Origin: Roseovarius sp. W115
GTDB taxonomy: Bacteria > Pseudomonadota > Alphaproteobacteria > Rhodobacterales > Rhodobacteraceae
Reading direction: 5' to 3'
Assembly: GCF_032842945.2 (NCBI RefSeq)
Contig: NZ_CP146606.1
Location: 1,054,001-1,118,000 of the forward strand
Length of the DNA: 64,000 bases
Positions 44,475 through 53,281 of the stretch are shown here, piece after piece; within the stretch, counting starts at the first letter, position 1; every line of letters begins with the position of its first letter. The notes beneath the pieces were generated by a model, which saw nothing but the letters and a program-made list of their open reading frames with translations, had not been told where the DNA came from and did not search any database. Both the position numbers and the translations under genes were made by a program.

Positions 44475-45281
44475 TCAGGGATAGGATTGCGGCAACCCCA
44501 GCAAATCGTCCAACTGGCGCGCAATCCATCCTCTTGGGATGAAATGCCCTCGCGGATGAATATCAAGTGAAACGCGACCCATTTCACAGTCATTCCAAAC
44601 CGTTTTGGTGAAAAGATCATGCTTGGTGATGCGCCATTCCCCGGCCTCTTGCCCTTCAGGGCTGCAACCCAGACGCTCCCGCCAGAGCTGCACAGGGTAG
44701 GTTGTGTCGCCACCGGGACCGTAGGGAAATTCCAGCACTGTATCCTTCAGGCCATACACCTGGCGCACTTCACCCGGGGCTGTGCTGCAGTCTTCGGATT
44801 GGTCGAGCACGCCTGAGATGGCGAGCAAGGCGGTCACGTCTGCGCCATCCTCGCACACAAAGCGCCAGGCCATGTTGCTGCCCCAGCTATAGCCGGAGAC
44901 ATAAACACGGGTTTCATCGATCGGATAGCGCGCTTTGATGTCTTTCAGTACAGACCGGCCAAAATCCACGTCGGGTGTGCCAGGGTGCCAGAAATCCCAG
45001 GTCTTGCGCGCGCCATTGGGGGCGACCAAGAGCACGCCACGTTTGCGCGTCGCCGCTGCGATACGTCCGTGCTTGACGATCAGCGTGCCTTGCCGTTGCC
45101 AGCCATGGAAATGCAAAAGAACCGGAAGAGGCGTTTTGCCGTCCCATCCGTCCGGTTCCAGCACGTGATAGGATCGGTCGCCCAGTTCACAGGGCACTTG
45201 CGCGTGACATGTCTCTGATTGAGTTGCGGCAAAAGCCGGCAGGCCAAGACACAGCAGTAAGGATGCCAGAAGGCGACGCAT
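44475..45281 (-). CDS. Secreted PHB depolymerase/feruloyl-esterase-type hydrolase
   Basis: 268 residues. A signal peptide (MRRLLASLLLCLGLPAFAA) precedes an alpha/beta hydrolase of the LpqC/PhaZ-like esterase group: PLPVLLHFHGWQRQG near residue 51, the nucleophile in GYSWGS (Ser 132) and a catalytic His in HPRGHFIPRGW near the end. Several cysteines fit disulfides in the periplasm. Substrates may be polyester oligomers or plant phenolic esters; this is not resolved by sequence. It begins a separate unit downstream of the BLUF gene. Confidence 0.82.
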   Translation of the reverse strand: MRRLLASLLLCLGLPAFAATQSETCHAQVPCELGDRSYHVLEPDGWDGKTPLPVLLHFHGWQRQGTLIVKHGRIAAATRKRGVLLVAPNGARKTWDFWHPGTPDVDFGRSVLKDIKARYPIDETRVYVSGYSWGSNMAWRFVCEDGADVTALLAISGVLDQSEDCSTAPGEVRQVYGLKDTVLEFPYGPGGDTTYPVQLWRERLGCSPEGQEAGEWRITKHDLFTKTVWNDCEMGRVSLDIHPRGHFIPRGWIARQLDDLLGLPQSYP

Positions 45282-45359
45282 GGGCAAGCTCCGTAACAGT
45301 TTGAGCCGGAAGATAACCACGCCTGTCGCGATGTCATGTCACGAATGCGTAACTCTCTG

Positions 45360-45776
45360 TTACTTCTTGGGAAAGGAGGTCACGCGCTCTGCGGCCAAAC
45401 GGTTGAAAAAGCCCAGAACCTCGTCATCCGTGGTCTCATCAATGGCGCCTGCGCGCACGTCGTCCATGCTCCAGACCCAGGATTGTGCGGGGTCATCCAG
45501 CATGGCCCACCCCGGAAAGAGCCGGGTCTTGATGCTGCGTTGCACAAGCTTTTTCGGCTCAATATGCCGATCATCCCGGCAAATGCGCGCGTAACAAGCC
45601 GTCACATCCTTTTGCGGGCCCTCAAGCAGCTGAAGATACAGATCCCGCCTGACAATCAGCGCACCGGTGATGTCGTCCCGCTCATTGCAGCGCCGCGCAT
45701 CGAGCAGGATGCCCGCCAGCATTGCCTCGTCAAAGCCAAAGGGCTGCGAGGCGTAGACGAGTTGGATGAGGGGCAT
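45360..45776 (-). CDS. BLUF-domain blue-light photoreceptor, stand-alone
   Basis: 138 residues. The BLUF flavin-binding domain spans about residues 1-95 with the photocycle residues present: Tyr 8 (LVYAS), Asn 31 (RRCNERDD) and Gln 49 (LYLQLLEG). A Trp and Met in the SWVWSMDDV segment near residue 100 are also typical. Short BLUF proteins lack an output domain and signal by contacting a partner, which is unknown here. No EAL/GGDEF or regulator gene is adjacent. Confidence 0.9.
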   Translation of the reverse strand: MPLIQLVYASQPFGFDEAMLAGILLDARRCNERDDITGALIVRRDLYLQLLEGPQKDVTACYARICRDDRHIEPKKLVQRSIKTRLFPGWAMLDDPAQSWVWSMDDVRAGAIDETTDDEVLGFFNRLAAERVTSFPKK

Positions 45777-45803
45777 GGGGTCTCCTTACCCAGACAGCTT
45801 AGC

Positions 45804-45826
45804 GTAGGGTGGGTTTTTAACCCACC
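45804..45826. repeat. Palindromic repeat, GTAGGGTGGG variant
   Basis: GTAGGGTGGGTTTTTAACCC followed by ACC. GGTGGGTT and AACCCACC form the stem. It lies between pheS and the BLUF gene and probably helps end the pheS transcript. Confidence 0.65.
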
Positions 45827-45857
45827 TCTTTCTTGCCAGAGCGTTCCAGTTGCCGCC

Positions 45858-46931
45858 TTACCGCGACAACCCACCGTGTAGGGTCGGCACATCCAGCGCG
45901 GCAAATCCATAATGCCGCAGCCAGCGCAGGTCGCTGTCGAAAAACGCGCGCAGGTCGGGGATGCCGTATTTCAGCATGGCGATGCGGTCGATGCCGACGC
46001 CGAAGGCAAAGCCCTGCCATTGCGTTGGGTCAATGTTGCCCGCTTCCAACACTTTGGGGTGGACCATGCCGGATCCCAGTATTTCCAGCCAGTCATCCCC
46101 TTCGCCAATCTTGAGCGTGCCGCCTTCCCAGGAACAGCGGATATCGACCTCAGCGGAGGGTTCGGTGAAGGGGAAGTGCGAGGCGCGGAAGCGCAGCTCG
46201 ACGGCGTCCACTTCGAAGAAGGATTTCACGAACTCTTCCAGCACCCATTTCAGGTTGGCCATGGAAATGTCTTTGTCGATGGCCAGTCCCTCGACCTGAT
46301 GGAACATGGGCGTGTGGGTCTGGTCATAATCCGCGCGGTAGACGCGACCCGGCGCGATCACCCGAATGGGCGCGCCCTGCGCCTGCATCGCGCGGATTTG
46401 CACCGGTGAGGTGTGGGTGCGCAGCACATGTGGCGGGCGATCATCACCCTCGGCGCGGTGGGTATAGAACGTATCCATCTCTGCGCGGGCCGGATGGTGC
46501 GAGGGGATATTGAGCGCGTCGAAATTGAACCAGTCGCTTTCGATCTGCGGGCCTTCGGCGACGGAAAAGCCCATGTCGGAGAAAATCGCGGTGACTTCCT
46601 CGGTCACCTGGCTGATGGGGTGAATGGTCCCTTGACGTTGCGGGCGTGACGGTAATGTGACATCGAGCCACTCTTCTCGCAGGCGCGCATCGAGCGCGGC
46701 ATCTTCGAGCGCCACTTTCTTGGCCGCCAGAGCCGAGTTGATCTCATCCTTGAGCGCATTGAGCTTCGGCCCCATGACCTGCCGCTCTTCGGGCGTCATC
46801 TTGCCCAGCTCGCGCATCTGAAGCGCAACTTCACCCTTCTTGCCCACGGCCTGCACGCGCAGGTCTTCCAACGCGGCTTCGTCGCCTGCGGCAGCAATGG
46901 CAGAAAGGTATTTGTCTCTCAGATCGTCCAT
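45858..46931 (-). CDS. pheS: Phenylalanine--tRNA ligase alpha subunit
   Basis: 357 residues, a full-length bacterial PheS. An N-terminal coiled-coil (residues 1-~85) is followed by the class II core: [19 protein letters not shown] near 107, [13 protein letters not shown] near 145, [12 protein letters not shown] near 168, [10 protein letters not shown] near 209 and [20 protein letters not shown] segment near 285. The ATG at 46931 gives the standard MDDLRDKYL start. The usual partner pheT is not downstream, where a BLUF gene lies instead. Confidence 0.96.
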   Translation of the reverse strand: MDDLRDKYLSAIAAAGDEAALEDLRVQAVGKKGEVALQMRELGKMTPEERQVMGPKLNALKDEINSALAAKKVALEDAALDARLREEWLDVTLPSRPQRQGTIHPISQVTEEVTAIFSDMGFSVAEGPQIESDWFNFDALNIPSHHPARAEMDTFYTHRAEGDDRPPHVLRTHTSPVQIRAMQAQGAPIRVIAPGRVYRADYDQTHTPMFHQVEGLAIDKDISMANLKWVLEEFVKSFFEVDAVELRFRASHFPFTEPSAEVDIRCSWEGGTLKIGEGDDWLEILGSGMVHPKVLEAGNIDPTQWQGFAFGVGIDRIAMLKYGIPDLRAFFDSDLRWLRHYGFAALDVPTLHGGLSR

Positions 46932-46999
46932 GTCATGCACCTGAATTTTGGTGAGGTGGAGTTACCCCGCTTAACGGCTCAGCGCAAGCCAGCGTTGGG

Positions 47000-47944
47000 T
47001 TATCGTCGAAACCAGCCTTTGAGACGATCCGTTAGGGACCGTTGTTCTCCAGTGATGTCCCTGTTGAACTCTGCCCCGAGTTTCTTGGCCTCCCGCGCCA
47101 TCTCTTCAATCCGCGCAAGCTCTTCTGGGCTTGGCGGCGGCTGTGTTTCTTGCAGCCACTGGGCAAACGGGTCTTCCTCTTCTGGCAAGAGCGTTAGGAC
47201 ATCTGATGCGCGTTTAGGCGTCTCGATCCCAAACTCAGATTTCAGGAAGTTTTGAAACGCCAAAGGCGGATGAGGTTGTCCCAAGTCCCCGGCAATTGGA
47301 TCCCCACGTTCCAGCTTGGCTGCGAACTCTTTGGCCAGCGTTTCCTTGGAGCGGTGGAAGTCTTCGGGGTCTTCAATGCCTGCGCTCTGTGCTTCGGCCA
47401 TGATGTGCGCCAGCTCATAAAGGCTGTCGACACCCGCCGTTTCCAAAGTGGCTTCCTGGACGGTTTTGCCATGCATTTCCCGAAACGCAGGCTCGTCATA
47501 GCCAATCGTGATCAGCTTTAGGAGGTCCACAGGATCATCAGAGATCACACCCCACCAATCCGAACCGGACCCTGATCCGTAATGCACAATCCACTGTTTG
47601 CCGGTCTCATCCAGCCAGAACCCGGCATACGAGCCGTCTCCGCCTGTGCGCAAAAACAGGAACACGCGTTTGTCTTCGTCTGCGACAGGGGGCTGTGTTC
47701 CGTTGAGAGAAAAAGGGCCGTAGTATCCAAAAGCCGCGAGGCTTGTGCCCGGCTTGTCCCACTCTGCAACAGGATACAGCGCCACAGATTGCCGTTCGAA
47801 ATCCAGCGCCTGCCCATCCCATTCCAATTGCCGTCCACCATGGGCCTCTAGCCAATCCATTGTCTGAACCAAGATAGGCGGCATGGTCATGCCGTCTGGC
47901 ATGTGTGCGATAAGGTCTTCTGAGAACTTCGTGCGATCCGTCAA
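47000..47944 (-). CDS. SUKH/SMI1-like protein of unknown function
   Basis: 314 residues, soluble. The central part (FLFLRTGGDGSYAGFW, then VHYGSGSGSDWWGVISDDPVDLLKLIT) resembles the SMI1/KNR4 (SUKH) fold, whose bacterial members are often immunity proteins to secreted toxins. The C-terminal third is charged and helical (FAQWLQETQPPPSPEELARIEEM). No toxin gene is next to it, so an immunity role is only a possibility. It lies between the desaturase gene and pheS on the same strand. Confidence 0.55.
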   Translation of the reverse strand: MTDRTKFSEDLIAHMPDGMTMPPILVQTMDWLEAHGGRQLEWDGQALDFERQSVALYPVAEWDKPGTSLAAFGYYGPFSLNGTQPPVADEDKRVFLFLRTGGDGSYAGFWLDETGKQWIVHYGSGSGSDWWGVISDDPVDLLKLITIGYDEPAFREMHGKTVQEATLETAGVDSLYELAHIMAEAQSAGIEDPEDFHRSKETLAKEFAAKLERGDPIAGDLGQPHPPLAFQNFLKSEFGIETPKRASDVLTLLPEEEDPFAQWLQETQPPPSPEELARIEEMAREAKKLGAEFNRDITGEQRSLTDRLKGWFRR

Positions 47945-47952
47945 GTGTTCAC

Positions 47953-48840
47953 CTAGTGCAGACCTTGCACATATTCGCGTGTGAAGGCCGAATAGCCATC
48001 CGATGTCACCTTATGGTGCCCCTGCATGTGGTTATGAAGGTCCGGCAGCTTGTGAAATGGCACCTGCGGCAGGCTGTGATGCTCAATATGGTAAGGCATA
48101 TTCCAGGCCAAAAACCGGATGAAGCGGTTCGTGTAGGTCGTTCGCGTGTTCTGGAACATATCCGCCACGAAGGCGCAGCGGCCATGTTCGGCCAGAAGGT
48201 AAAGCCTTAGGAAGGGCTGGCCCAGCAGACAGGGCAGGATCCAGATCCAAAAGAGCAGCGGCGTGAAAAACAGGCTGACGCCCGCCACAGCATAGATCGC
48301 CAGCATCCAGCGCGCTTCGCGCATAATGCGCGGTTTGGCGCGGTCTGGAATGTAAGAGCCGGAACCGTGGCCGGTGGCATTCTTTATGGTCTGTCCCGCC
48401 ATGGCCCACCAAAACGGCAAACCACTCACATGCCTCAGATAGGCCTGCCACGTTTCTGGCTTGGCCCCGGACAAAAGCTCGGGGTCTTTTTCAGGATCAT
48501 TGGTGTATTTGTGATGCGCCAGGTGGAAATATCGGAACCACTCGAAGGGCTGCAGGATCAGGAGGCCAGACATGCGTCCAACCCATTCGTTCATCCAAGG
48601 CGTGGCGAAGGGGGTCTTGTGTGTGCACTCGTGCTGGAGCGTGAACAGAAAGCAGATGGCAATCCCAAGTGGGACGATCATCACCCACCAAAGGGGCCAG
48701 CCCAGTGCAATCCAAAGGGCAAGGAAAAGGATCAGCCCAAAATGCACAGAAAGATGACGCAACCCTGCGCTATCATCCAGCTGGTTCAGCTGTGCCAGGA
48801 CGTCGCCCGACATGTGATTTACAAATTCTTTGTGATCCAT
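47953..48840 (-). CDS. Membrane fatty acid desaturase
   Basis: 295 residues with four to six hydrophobic helices. The three histidine clusters that hold the diiron centre are present: HECTHKTP near residue 70, HLAHHKYTND near 106 and YHIEHHSLPQVP near 255. Such enzymes introduce a double bond into an acyl chain using oxygen; related enzymes act on beta-carotene or alkyl chains. It ends 9 bases before the SUKH-like gene and may be co-transcribed with it. Confidence 0.88.
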   Translation of the reverse strand: MDHKEFVNHMSGDVLAQLNQLDDSAGLRHLSVHFGLILFLALWIALGWPLWWVMIVPLGIAICFLFTLQHECTHKTPFATPWMNEWVGRMSGLLILQPFEWFRYFHLAHHKYTNDPEKDPELLSGAKPETWQAYLRHVSGLPFWWAMAGQTIKNATGHGSGSYIPDRAKPRIMREARWMLAIYAVAGVSLFFTPLLFWIWILPCLLGQPFLRLYLLAEHGRCAFVADMFQNTRTTYTNRFIRFLAWNMPYHIEHHSLPQVPFHKLPDLHNHMQGHHKVTSDGYSAFTREYVQGLH

Positions 48841-48893
48841 CCTGGCGAAACGTTAGGGCAATGTTTGCCCTGGCACCAGTGCGGAAGCGATCC

Positions 48894-49025
48894 TTAGGCG
48901 TTGGCAGGCGCAGCGTCTTGTTTCTGGCGATTTTCGACCTCTCGGTCATGTGCTGCCAAAAGGCGCAGGGCCTTTTCACTCAGCTTGCCCTCGTCGCGGT
49001 CAGTTTGAACGGTTGTCCGAACCAT
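48894..49025 (-). CDS. Candidate small protein (43 aa)
   Basis: A short reading frame in the 368-base gap between the desaturase and rplT genes. It encodes MVRTTVQTDRDEGKLSEKAL and continues as a charged helix ending DAAPANA. Composition (Glu, Lys, Arg, Gln rich) suggests a soluble single helix. The ribosome-binding site is weak (GTGAGA). No family is recognised. The rest of the gap holds only the rplT terminator. Confidence 0.4.
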   Translation of the reverse strand: MVRTTVQTDRDEGKLSEKALRLLAAHDREVENRQKQDAAPANA

Positions 49026-49151
49026 TGTCTCACACCCATTTTCTTGCTCGACGTCCTGTTTTCCGGACGCGAGTTAACCATTGGCACGCAAATGCGATGA
49101 AAATGGGGCAGCATTTTGAATTCTGTGAACTGGGTCAAAACCCGAAAAAGC

Positions 49152-49184
49152 AAAGACGCCGTCGGCGGTAACCAACGGCGTCTT
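49152..49184 (-). terminator. Rho-independent terminator after rplT
   Basis: On the minus strand, AAGACGCCGT pairs with ACGGCGTCTT around a 12-base loop, followed by TGCTTTTTC. It closes the rpmI-rplT unit. Confidence 0.88.
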
Positions 49185-49208
49185 CATTGTCCCTCGTGCG
49201 ACCGGCGT

Positions 49209-49574
49209 CTATTGGGTCAGAGCACCTTTTGCCTGATCTACGATCGCGGCGAACGCGGCCGGCTCATGTACGGCCAGATCGGCCAGAACCTTGCGGTCCA
49301 CTTCAACACCAGCGAGTGTCAGGCCATTGATAAAGCGCGAATAGGTCAGCGCTTCGTCATGGGCGCGCACAGCAGCGTTGATCCGCTGGATCCACAATGC
49401 GCGGAAGTTCCGCTTGCGGTTCTTGCGGTCGCGTGTCGCATATTGATTGGCTTTGTCGACGGCCTGGCGCGCCACCTTGAAGGTGTTCTTGCGACGGCCG
49501 TAATAGCCTTTGGCGGCCTTGACGACTTTCTTGTGACGGGCGTGGGTGACGGTTCCACCTTTAACTCTCGACAT
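49209..49574 (-). CDS. rplT: 50S ribosomal protein L20
   Basis: 121 residues. [20 protein letters not shown] at the start, then [18 protein letters not shown] and [20 protein letters not shown] are diagnostic. L20 is an early 50S assembly protein that in many bacteria represses its own operon. It follows rpmI by 12 bases. Confidence 0.98.
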   Translation of the reverse strand: MSRVKGGTVTHARHKKVVKAAKGYYGRRKNTFKVARQAVDKANQYATRDRKNRKRNFRALWIQRINAAVRAHDEALTYSRFINGLTLAGVEVDRKVLADLAVHEPAAFAAIVDQAKGALTQ

Positions 49575-49586
49575 GTCTCAAACTCC

Positions 49587-49787
49587 TCAGCGCGAATAGG
49601 GCATCATGGGCTTGATGATCTTGGCGTCTGCCTCGCTCATCACTGTGGTGCCCCGTGCGTTACGGATAAACTTGTTGCTGCGTTTGATCATGCCGTGGCG
49701 TTTGCCCGCTTGCGCGGTCTTGATCTTGCCATTGGCTGTCACCTTGAACCGCTTTTTGCAGCTCGACTTGGTCTTCATCTTGGGCAT
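49587..49787 (-). CDS. rpmI: 50S ribosomal protein L35
   Basis: 66 residues starting [20 protein letters not shown], with [20 protein letters not shown]. The ATG at 49787 has a GGAG site just upstream; a longer in-frame extension is non-coding. The ~160 bases upstream contain GC-rich hairpins that could be an L20-type leader, but infC is not present here. Confidence 0.96.
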   Translation of the reverse strand: MPKMKTKSSCKKRFKVTANGKIKTAQAGKRHGMIKRSNKFIRNARGTTVMSEADAKIIKPMMPYSR

Positions 49788-49950
49788 TTCCGGCTCCTTC
49801 AAAGGTCGGTCATCATTTACGCGACTCGGCATGCCACATTGGCCGGACGCGCGACTGAGCGTGCCGTATAGGCCGCAAGGCCAGACATGGCAAGAGGGAT
49901 TCGGGCATGACATGAGGACGAAGGCCAACCTTGGCTTCGAGTGCACCAGA

Positions 49951-50175
49951 TCATGTGAGGTATTTCGCCACCACCTCCACAAAAACATCCGGAATGCCGC
50001 CAAGGGAATAACGCCCCGGATTCTCACGCACCGCCCAAAGCACCATCATTCCAGCGACAATTACCGTGAAAGCCGCCACACGCGGTGCGCGTCTTTCGGA
50101 AAAGGCTGACAGCATAGCAGGAAGGGAAAACACCCCCAGGACAATACCAATCGTGAATATCAGGTCGGGATCCAT
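49951..50175 (-). CDS. Small two-pass membrane protein (74 aa)
   Basis: [20 protein letters not shown] opens a first membrane helix, and [17 protein letters not shown] forms a second. A short soluble tail ends [11 protein letters not shown]. An AAGGAGG-like site precedes the ATG. It lies 45 bases downstream of pyk on the same strand. It resembles small roseobacter membrane proteins of unknown function. Confidence 0.7.
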   Translation of the reverse strand: MDPDLIFTIGIVLGVFSLPAMLSAFSERRAPRVAAFTVIVAGMMVLWAVRENPGRYSLGGIPDVFVEVVAKYLT

Positions 50176-50220
50176 TTTGCTGAACCTCCTTATCTACTCG
50201 ATAAGGTAGTATAGCGCAGT

Positions 50221-51666
50221 TTACTCAGGGTCAGATGAATAAATTAAGCTTTCTTCACAAGGGGCTACGCGCAAGATGTTTGTTGTCCCCGGTACGTTGA
50301 AAGGCACACCCGCCGTCACGACGATCTGATCGTTTTCTTCCGCATAGCCCAGATTGCGCGCGGCTTTGGCCGCATTAACCACCGCCATTTTGAACCGCGT
50401 GAGTTGTGGGGTCATGACGCAATTCACGCCCCAGGTCAGTGCGAGACGACGCGCCGTGTCACGCATATTGGTCATGCCGATGATCGGCACGCGCGGACGT
50501 TCTCGGGCAGTCAGAAGTGCAGTTGTCCCGGATTGGGTGAAACAGCAGATTACCTTGATATCGGTTGTCTCCGCAATCTCACGAGCTGCGGCGACAATGC
50601 CATCCGCGACAGACATGCGTTCGGCCCGGCGCGAGGCTTCGATCACTTCGCGATAGGTCGGATCGCTTTCAACCTCACGTGCCACGTTGTCCATCGTTGT
50701 GACGGCCTCAACCGGATAGTCACCGGCGGCTGATTCCGCCGAAAGCATGATCGCATCGGCGCCTTCGTAGATCGCCGTTGCCACATCCGAGACCTCGGCA
50801 CGCGTCGGCATTGGGCTTTCGATCATGGATTCCAGCATTTGCGTCGCAACGATCACGGGCTTGGCCGCCGCACGACACTTGCGCACCATGCGCTTTTGCA
50901 AAGGCGGGACGTTCTGAACAGGCAGTTCAACACCCAGGTCGCCGCGCGCGACCATGATGCCGTCGACTTCTTCGAGAATGGCGTCAAAATCTGTGACCGC
51001 CGCTGGCTTTTCAATCTTCACCATGATGGCCGCCCGGTCACGCACCAGCGCGCTGGCCTCGATCACATCCCGCGGCCGCTGTACAAAACTGAGCGCGAGC
51101 CAATCGACACCCAAGGAACAGGCAAATTCCAGGTCTTCGCGATCCTTGTCTGTCAAAGCGGCCAGAGGCAGGACCACATCAGGCACATTGACGCCCTTGC
51201 GGTTAGAAATCGTGCCGCCCGTGATCACCTCGGTATCTGCAAATTCGGGTCCACAGGATTTGACCTTTAACCGGATTTTACCGTCGTTCACCAGTAACGT
51301 AGCACCAGGTTCCAGCGCTTGAAAAATCTCGGGATGCGGCAGGTTTACGCGGTCAACCGTGCCGGGTTTGTCATCCAGATCCATGCGGAACGACGCGCCT
51401 TCGACCAACTCTTCTTCGCCATTGGCAAACTCGCCCACGCGCAGCTTTGGCCCTTGAAGATCCGCAAGAATGGCAATCGGACTGTCCAGATCGGCCTCCA
51501 GCTTGCGGATGATCTCATGCTTTTCGCGGATCGAGTCATGTGTGCCATGGCTCATATTAAGCCGAAACACATCTGCGCCGGCTTCATGCAGTGCCTTGAT
51601 GGTCTCATAGGTTTCCGAGGCTGGCCCCAGCGTGGCCACGATTTTCACGTTACGGTGGCGTCTCAT
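50221..51666 (-). CDS. pyk: Pyruvate kinase
   Basis: 481 residues. Converts phosphoenolpyruvate and ADP to pyruvate and ATP, the last glycolytic (Entner-Doudoroff) step. Active-site segments are KIVATLGPAS near residue 8, FRLNMSHGTHD near 34, MVKIEKPAAV near 217, IMVARGDLGVELP near 242 and TQMLESMIESPMPTRAEVSDVA near 274. The C-terminal regulatory domain is complete. It is divergent from the N-formylglutamate amidohydrolase gene. Confidence 0.97.
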   Translation of the reverse strand: MRRHRNVKIVATLGPASETYETIKALHEAGADVFRLNMSHGTHDSIREKHEIIRKLEADLDSPIAILADLQGPKLRVGEFANGEEELVEGASFRMDLDDKPGTVDRVNLPHPEIFQALEPGATLLVNDGKIRLKVKSCGPEFADTEVITGGTISNRKGVNVPDVVLPLAALTDKDREDLEFACSLGVDWLALSFVQRPRDVIEASALVRDRAAIMVKIEKPAAVTDFDAILEEVDGIMVARGDLGVELPVQNVPPLQKRMVRKCRAAAKPVIVATQMLESMIESPMPTRAEVSDVATAIYEGADAIMLSAESAAGDYPVEAVTTMDNVAREVESDPTYREVIEASRRAERMSVADGIVAAAREIAETTDIKVICCFTQSGTTALLTARERPRVPIIGMTNMRDTARRLALTWGVNCVMTPQLTRFKMAVVNAAKAARNLGYAEENDQIVVTAGVPFNVPGTTNILRVAPCEESLIYSSDPE

Positions 51667-51790
51667 GTTTGTCCTGTCCCAGTGCGCGGGTCTCTATATG
51701 TCGTTATCGCTAACAATGTCACGTGATTTTTGTGCAATTCCCTTTCCTTCGCTTCTGGTCTAGAGCGTCGGTCAGAGGCACAACACCACG

Positions 51791-52531
51791 ATGACGTATC
51801 ACCCATATTACATCACCGGAGCAGAGCGCGCATCGCGTTGGCTTGTGACCTGCGATCATGCCACCAACACCGTACCCAGCTTTGTTGGCGGTGGCACACT
51901 GGGTCTCTCGGCCGTGGATATGGGTCGCCATATTGCCTTTGACCCCGGTGCCGCTGGCGTGTCGCTTGCGCTGGCCGAGGCGCTTGGCGCGCCTTGCATC
52001 ACGTCGAATTTCTCGCGTCTGGTCATTGATCCCAACCGGGGCGAAGACGATCCAACCTTGGTGATGAAGCTTTATGATGGCACGATTATCCCAGGCAACC
52101 GGCATATCGACGAAGCCGAATTGAACCAGCGGCTCAATCGGTGTTATCGGCCCTATCATACAGCTTTGGCCGAGCTGGCAGCACGTCAGGACGACACGAT
52201 CATCGTCGCTGTTCATAGCTTCACCCGTCAGCTTCGTGGCCAACACCCCCGACCCTGGCATGTGGGCGTGCTCTATGCTGCTGACACGCGTCTCACTGAT
52301 CCTCTGATCGCCCGGCTGGAGGCAGAGGCGGACATCTGTGTCGGGGCCAATGAACCCTATTCCGGCCATCTGCCCGGCGATGCGATTGCCCGGCACGCGA
52401 TTGCATTTCAGCGGCCCAACGCGCTTCTGGAGTTGCGTAATGATCTTATCGAAAGCCCCGAGGATCAGGTCGCCTGGGCCAACCGGCTTGCGCCGATGCT
52501 GGAAGCGGCGGCGGAATGTGCCGGGCTTTAG
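51791..52531 (+). CDS. N-formylglutamate amidohydrolase
   Basis: 246 residues. Releases formate and glutamate, the last step of one histidine-degradation route (HutG type), although no other hut gene is here. Typical segments are WLVTCDHATNTVP near residue 17, SRLVIDPNRGEDDPTLV near 73 and IVAVHSFTRQLRG near 137. The family is zinc dependent with His and Glu ligands. It leads a plus-strand unit of small metabolic genes. Confidence 0.88.
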   Translation: MTYHPYYITGAERASRWLVTCDHATNTVPSFVGGGTLGLSAVDMGRHIAFDPGAAGVSLALAEALGAPCITSNFSRLVIDPNRGEDDPTLVMKLYDGTIIPGNRHIDEAELNQRLNRCYRPYHTALAELAARQDDTIIVAVHSFTRQLRGQHPRPWHVGVLYAADTRLTDPLIARLEAEADICVGANEPYSGHLPGDAIARHAIAFQRPNALLELRNDLIESPEDQVAWANRLAPMLEAAAECAGL

Positions 52532-52603
52532 TCAGGCAGCGCAAGCAGATTTCGGTTGCGTCCAGAGGTGGGTTTGCCCCTAATCGCGCGAGGAGAATAC
52601 ACT

Positions 52604-52945
52604 ATGCCACATATCATTATTGAACATTCCAAGGGGCTGGAAGACAGCCATGATCTTCAGGCGCTTTGCGATGACTTGTGGGACAAGTTCGCGGCGCATC
52701 CTGCGATTACTGCCCCCGATACCGTGCGCACCCGCACGATTGCGGCCAACGCAAGCCGTATCGGGGTTGAACCGCAAAGCTTTGCCCATGCCACGCTTTT
52801 ACTCTTGCCCGGGCGCAGCGATGAGATGCGCATGGAGTTGGCACAGCTTATTCTGAGCACGCTGGAGGCGCATCTGGCGGATGTCGGAAGCCTGACGGTG
52901 CGTTTGGATGACATTCAGCAGCCCTATATCAAGCGTATGCTTTAG
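52604..52945 (+). CDS. 5-carboxymethyl-2-hydroxymuconate isomerase family protein
   Basis: 113 residues of the tautomerase superfamily. The start MPHIIIEHSKGLED places Pro 2 as the expected catalytic N-terminal proline after Met removal. The ATG at 52604 follows GAGGAGA; an earlier start would bury the proline. In homoprotocatechuate degradation this enzyme isomerises a muconate, but no other gene of that pathway is present, so the substrate is open. Confidence 0.82.
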   Translation: MPHIIIEHSKGLEDSHDLQALCDDLWDKFAAHPAITAPDTVRTRTIAANASRIGVEPQSFAHATLLLLPGRSDEMRMELAQLILSTLEAHLADVGSLTVRLDDIQQPYIKRML

Positions 52946-52963
52946 GTGAAGGAGATGACCGAT

Positions 52964-53278
52964 ATGGACGACCAGACCCGCATTGAACTTGAGGCAGCTG
53001 CCTTTCGCACCTTGCGCGAACATCTTATGGAAAAGCGCACCGATGTGCAGAACATTGACATGATGAACCTGGCCGGGTTCTGCCGGAATTGCCTGAGCCG
53101 CTGGTATCAGGAGGCCGCGAATGATCGTGGCATTGAGATGTCGAAAGACGAGGCGCGTGAGACCTTTTACGGCATGACCATGGATGAGTGGAAAACCAAT
53201 TATCAGACCGAAGCGACGGATGATCAGAAGAAGGCGTTTGATAAATCCTTTGCCGAGAATGTGGGTAAGAAGGACTAG
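52964..53278 (+). CDS. DUF1244 family protein
   Basis: 104 residues starting MDDQTRIELEAAAFRTLREH. It contains NIDMMNLAGFCRNCLSRWYQ, a conserved two-cysteine helix typical of DUF1244. The second of two nearby ATGs (52964) is preferred because the AAGGAG site is then 9 bases away. Family function is unknown. It ends three bases before the aminotransferase gene. Confidence 0.85.
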   Translation: MDDQTRIELEAAAFRTLREHLMEKRTDVQNIDMMNLAGFCRNCLSRWYQEAANDRGIEMSKDEARETFYGMTMDEWKTNYQTEATDDQKKAFDKSFAENVGKKD

Positions 53279-53281
53279 TGC

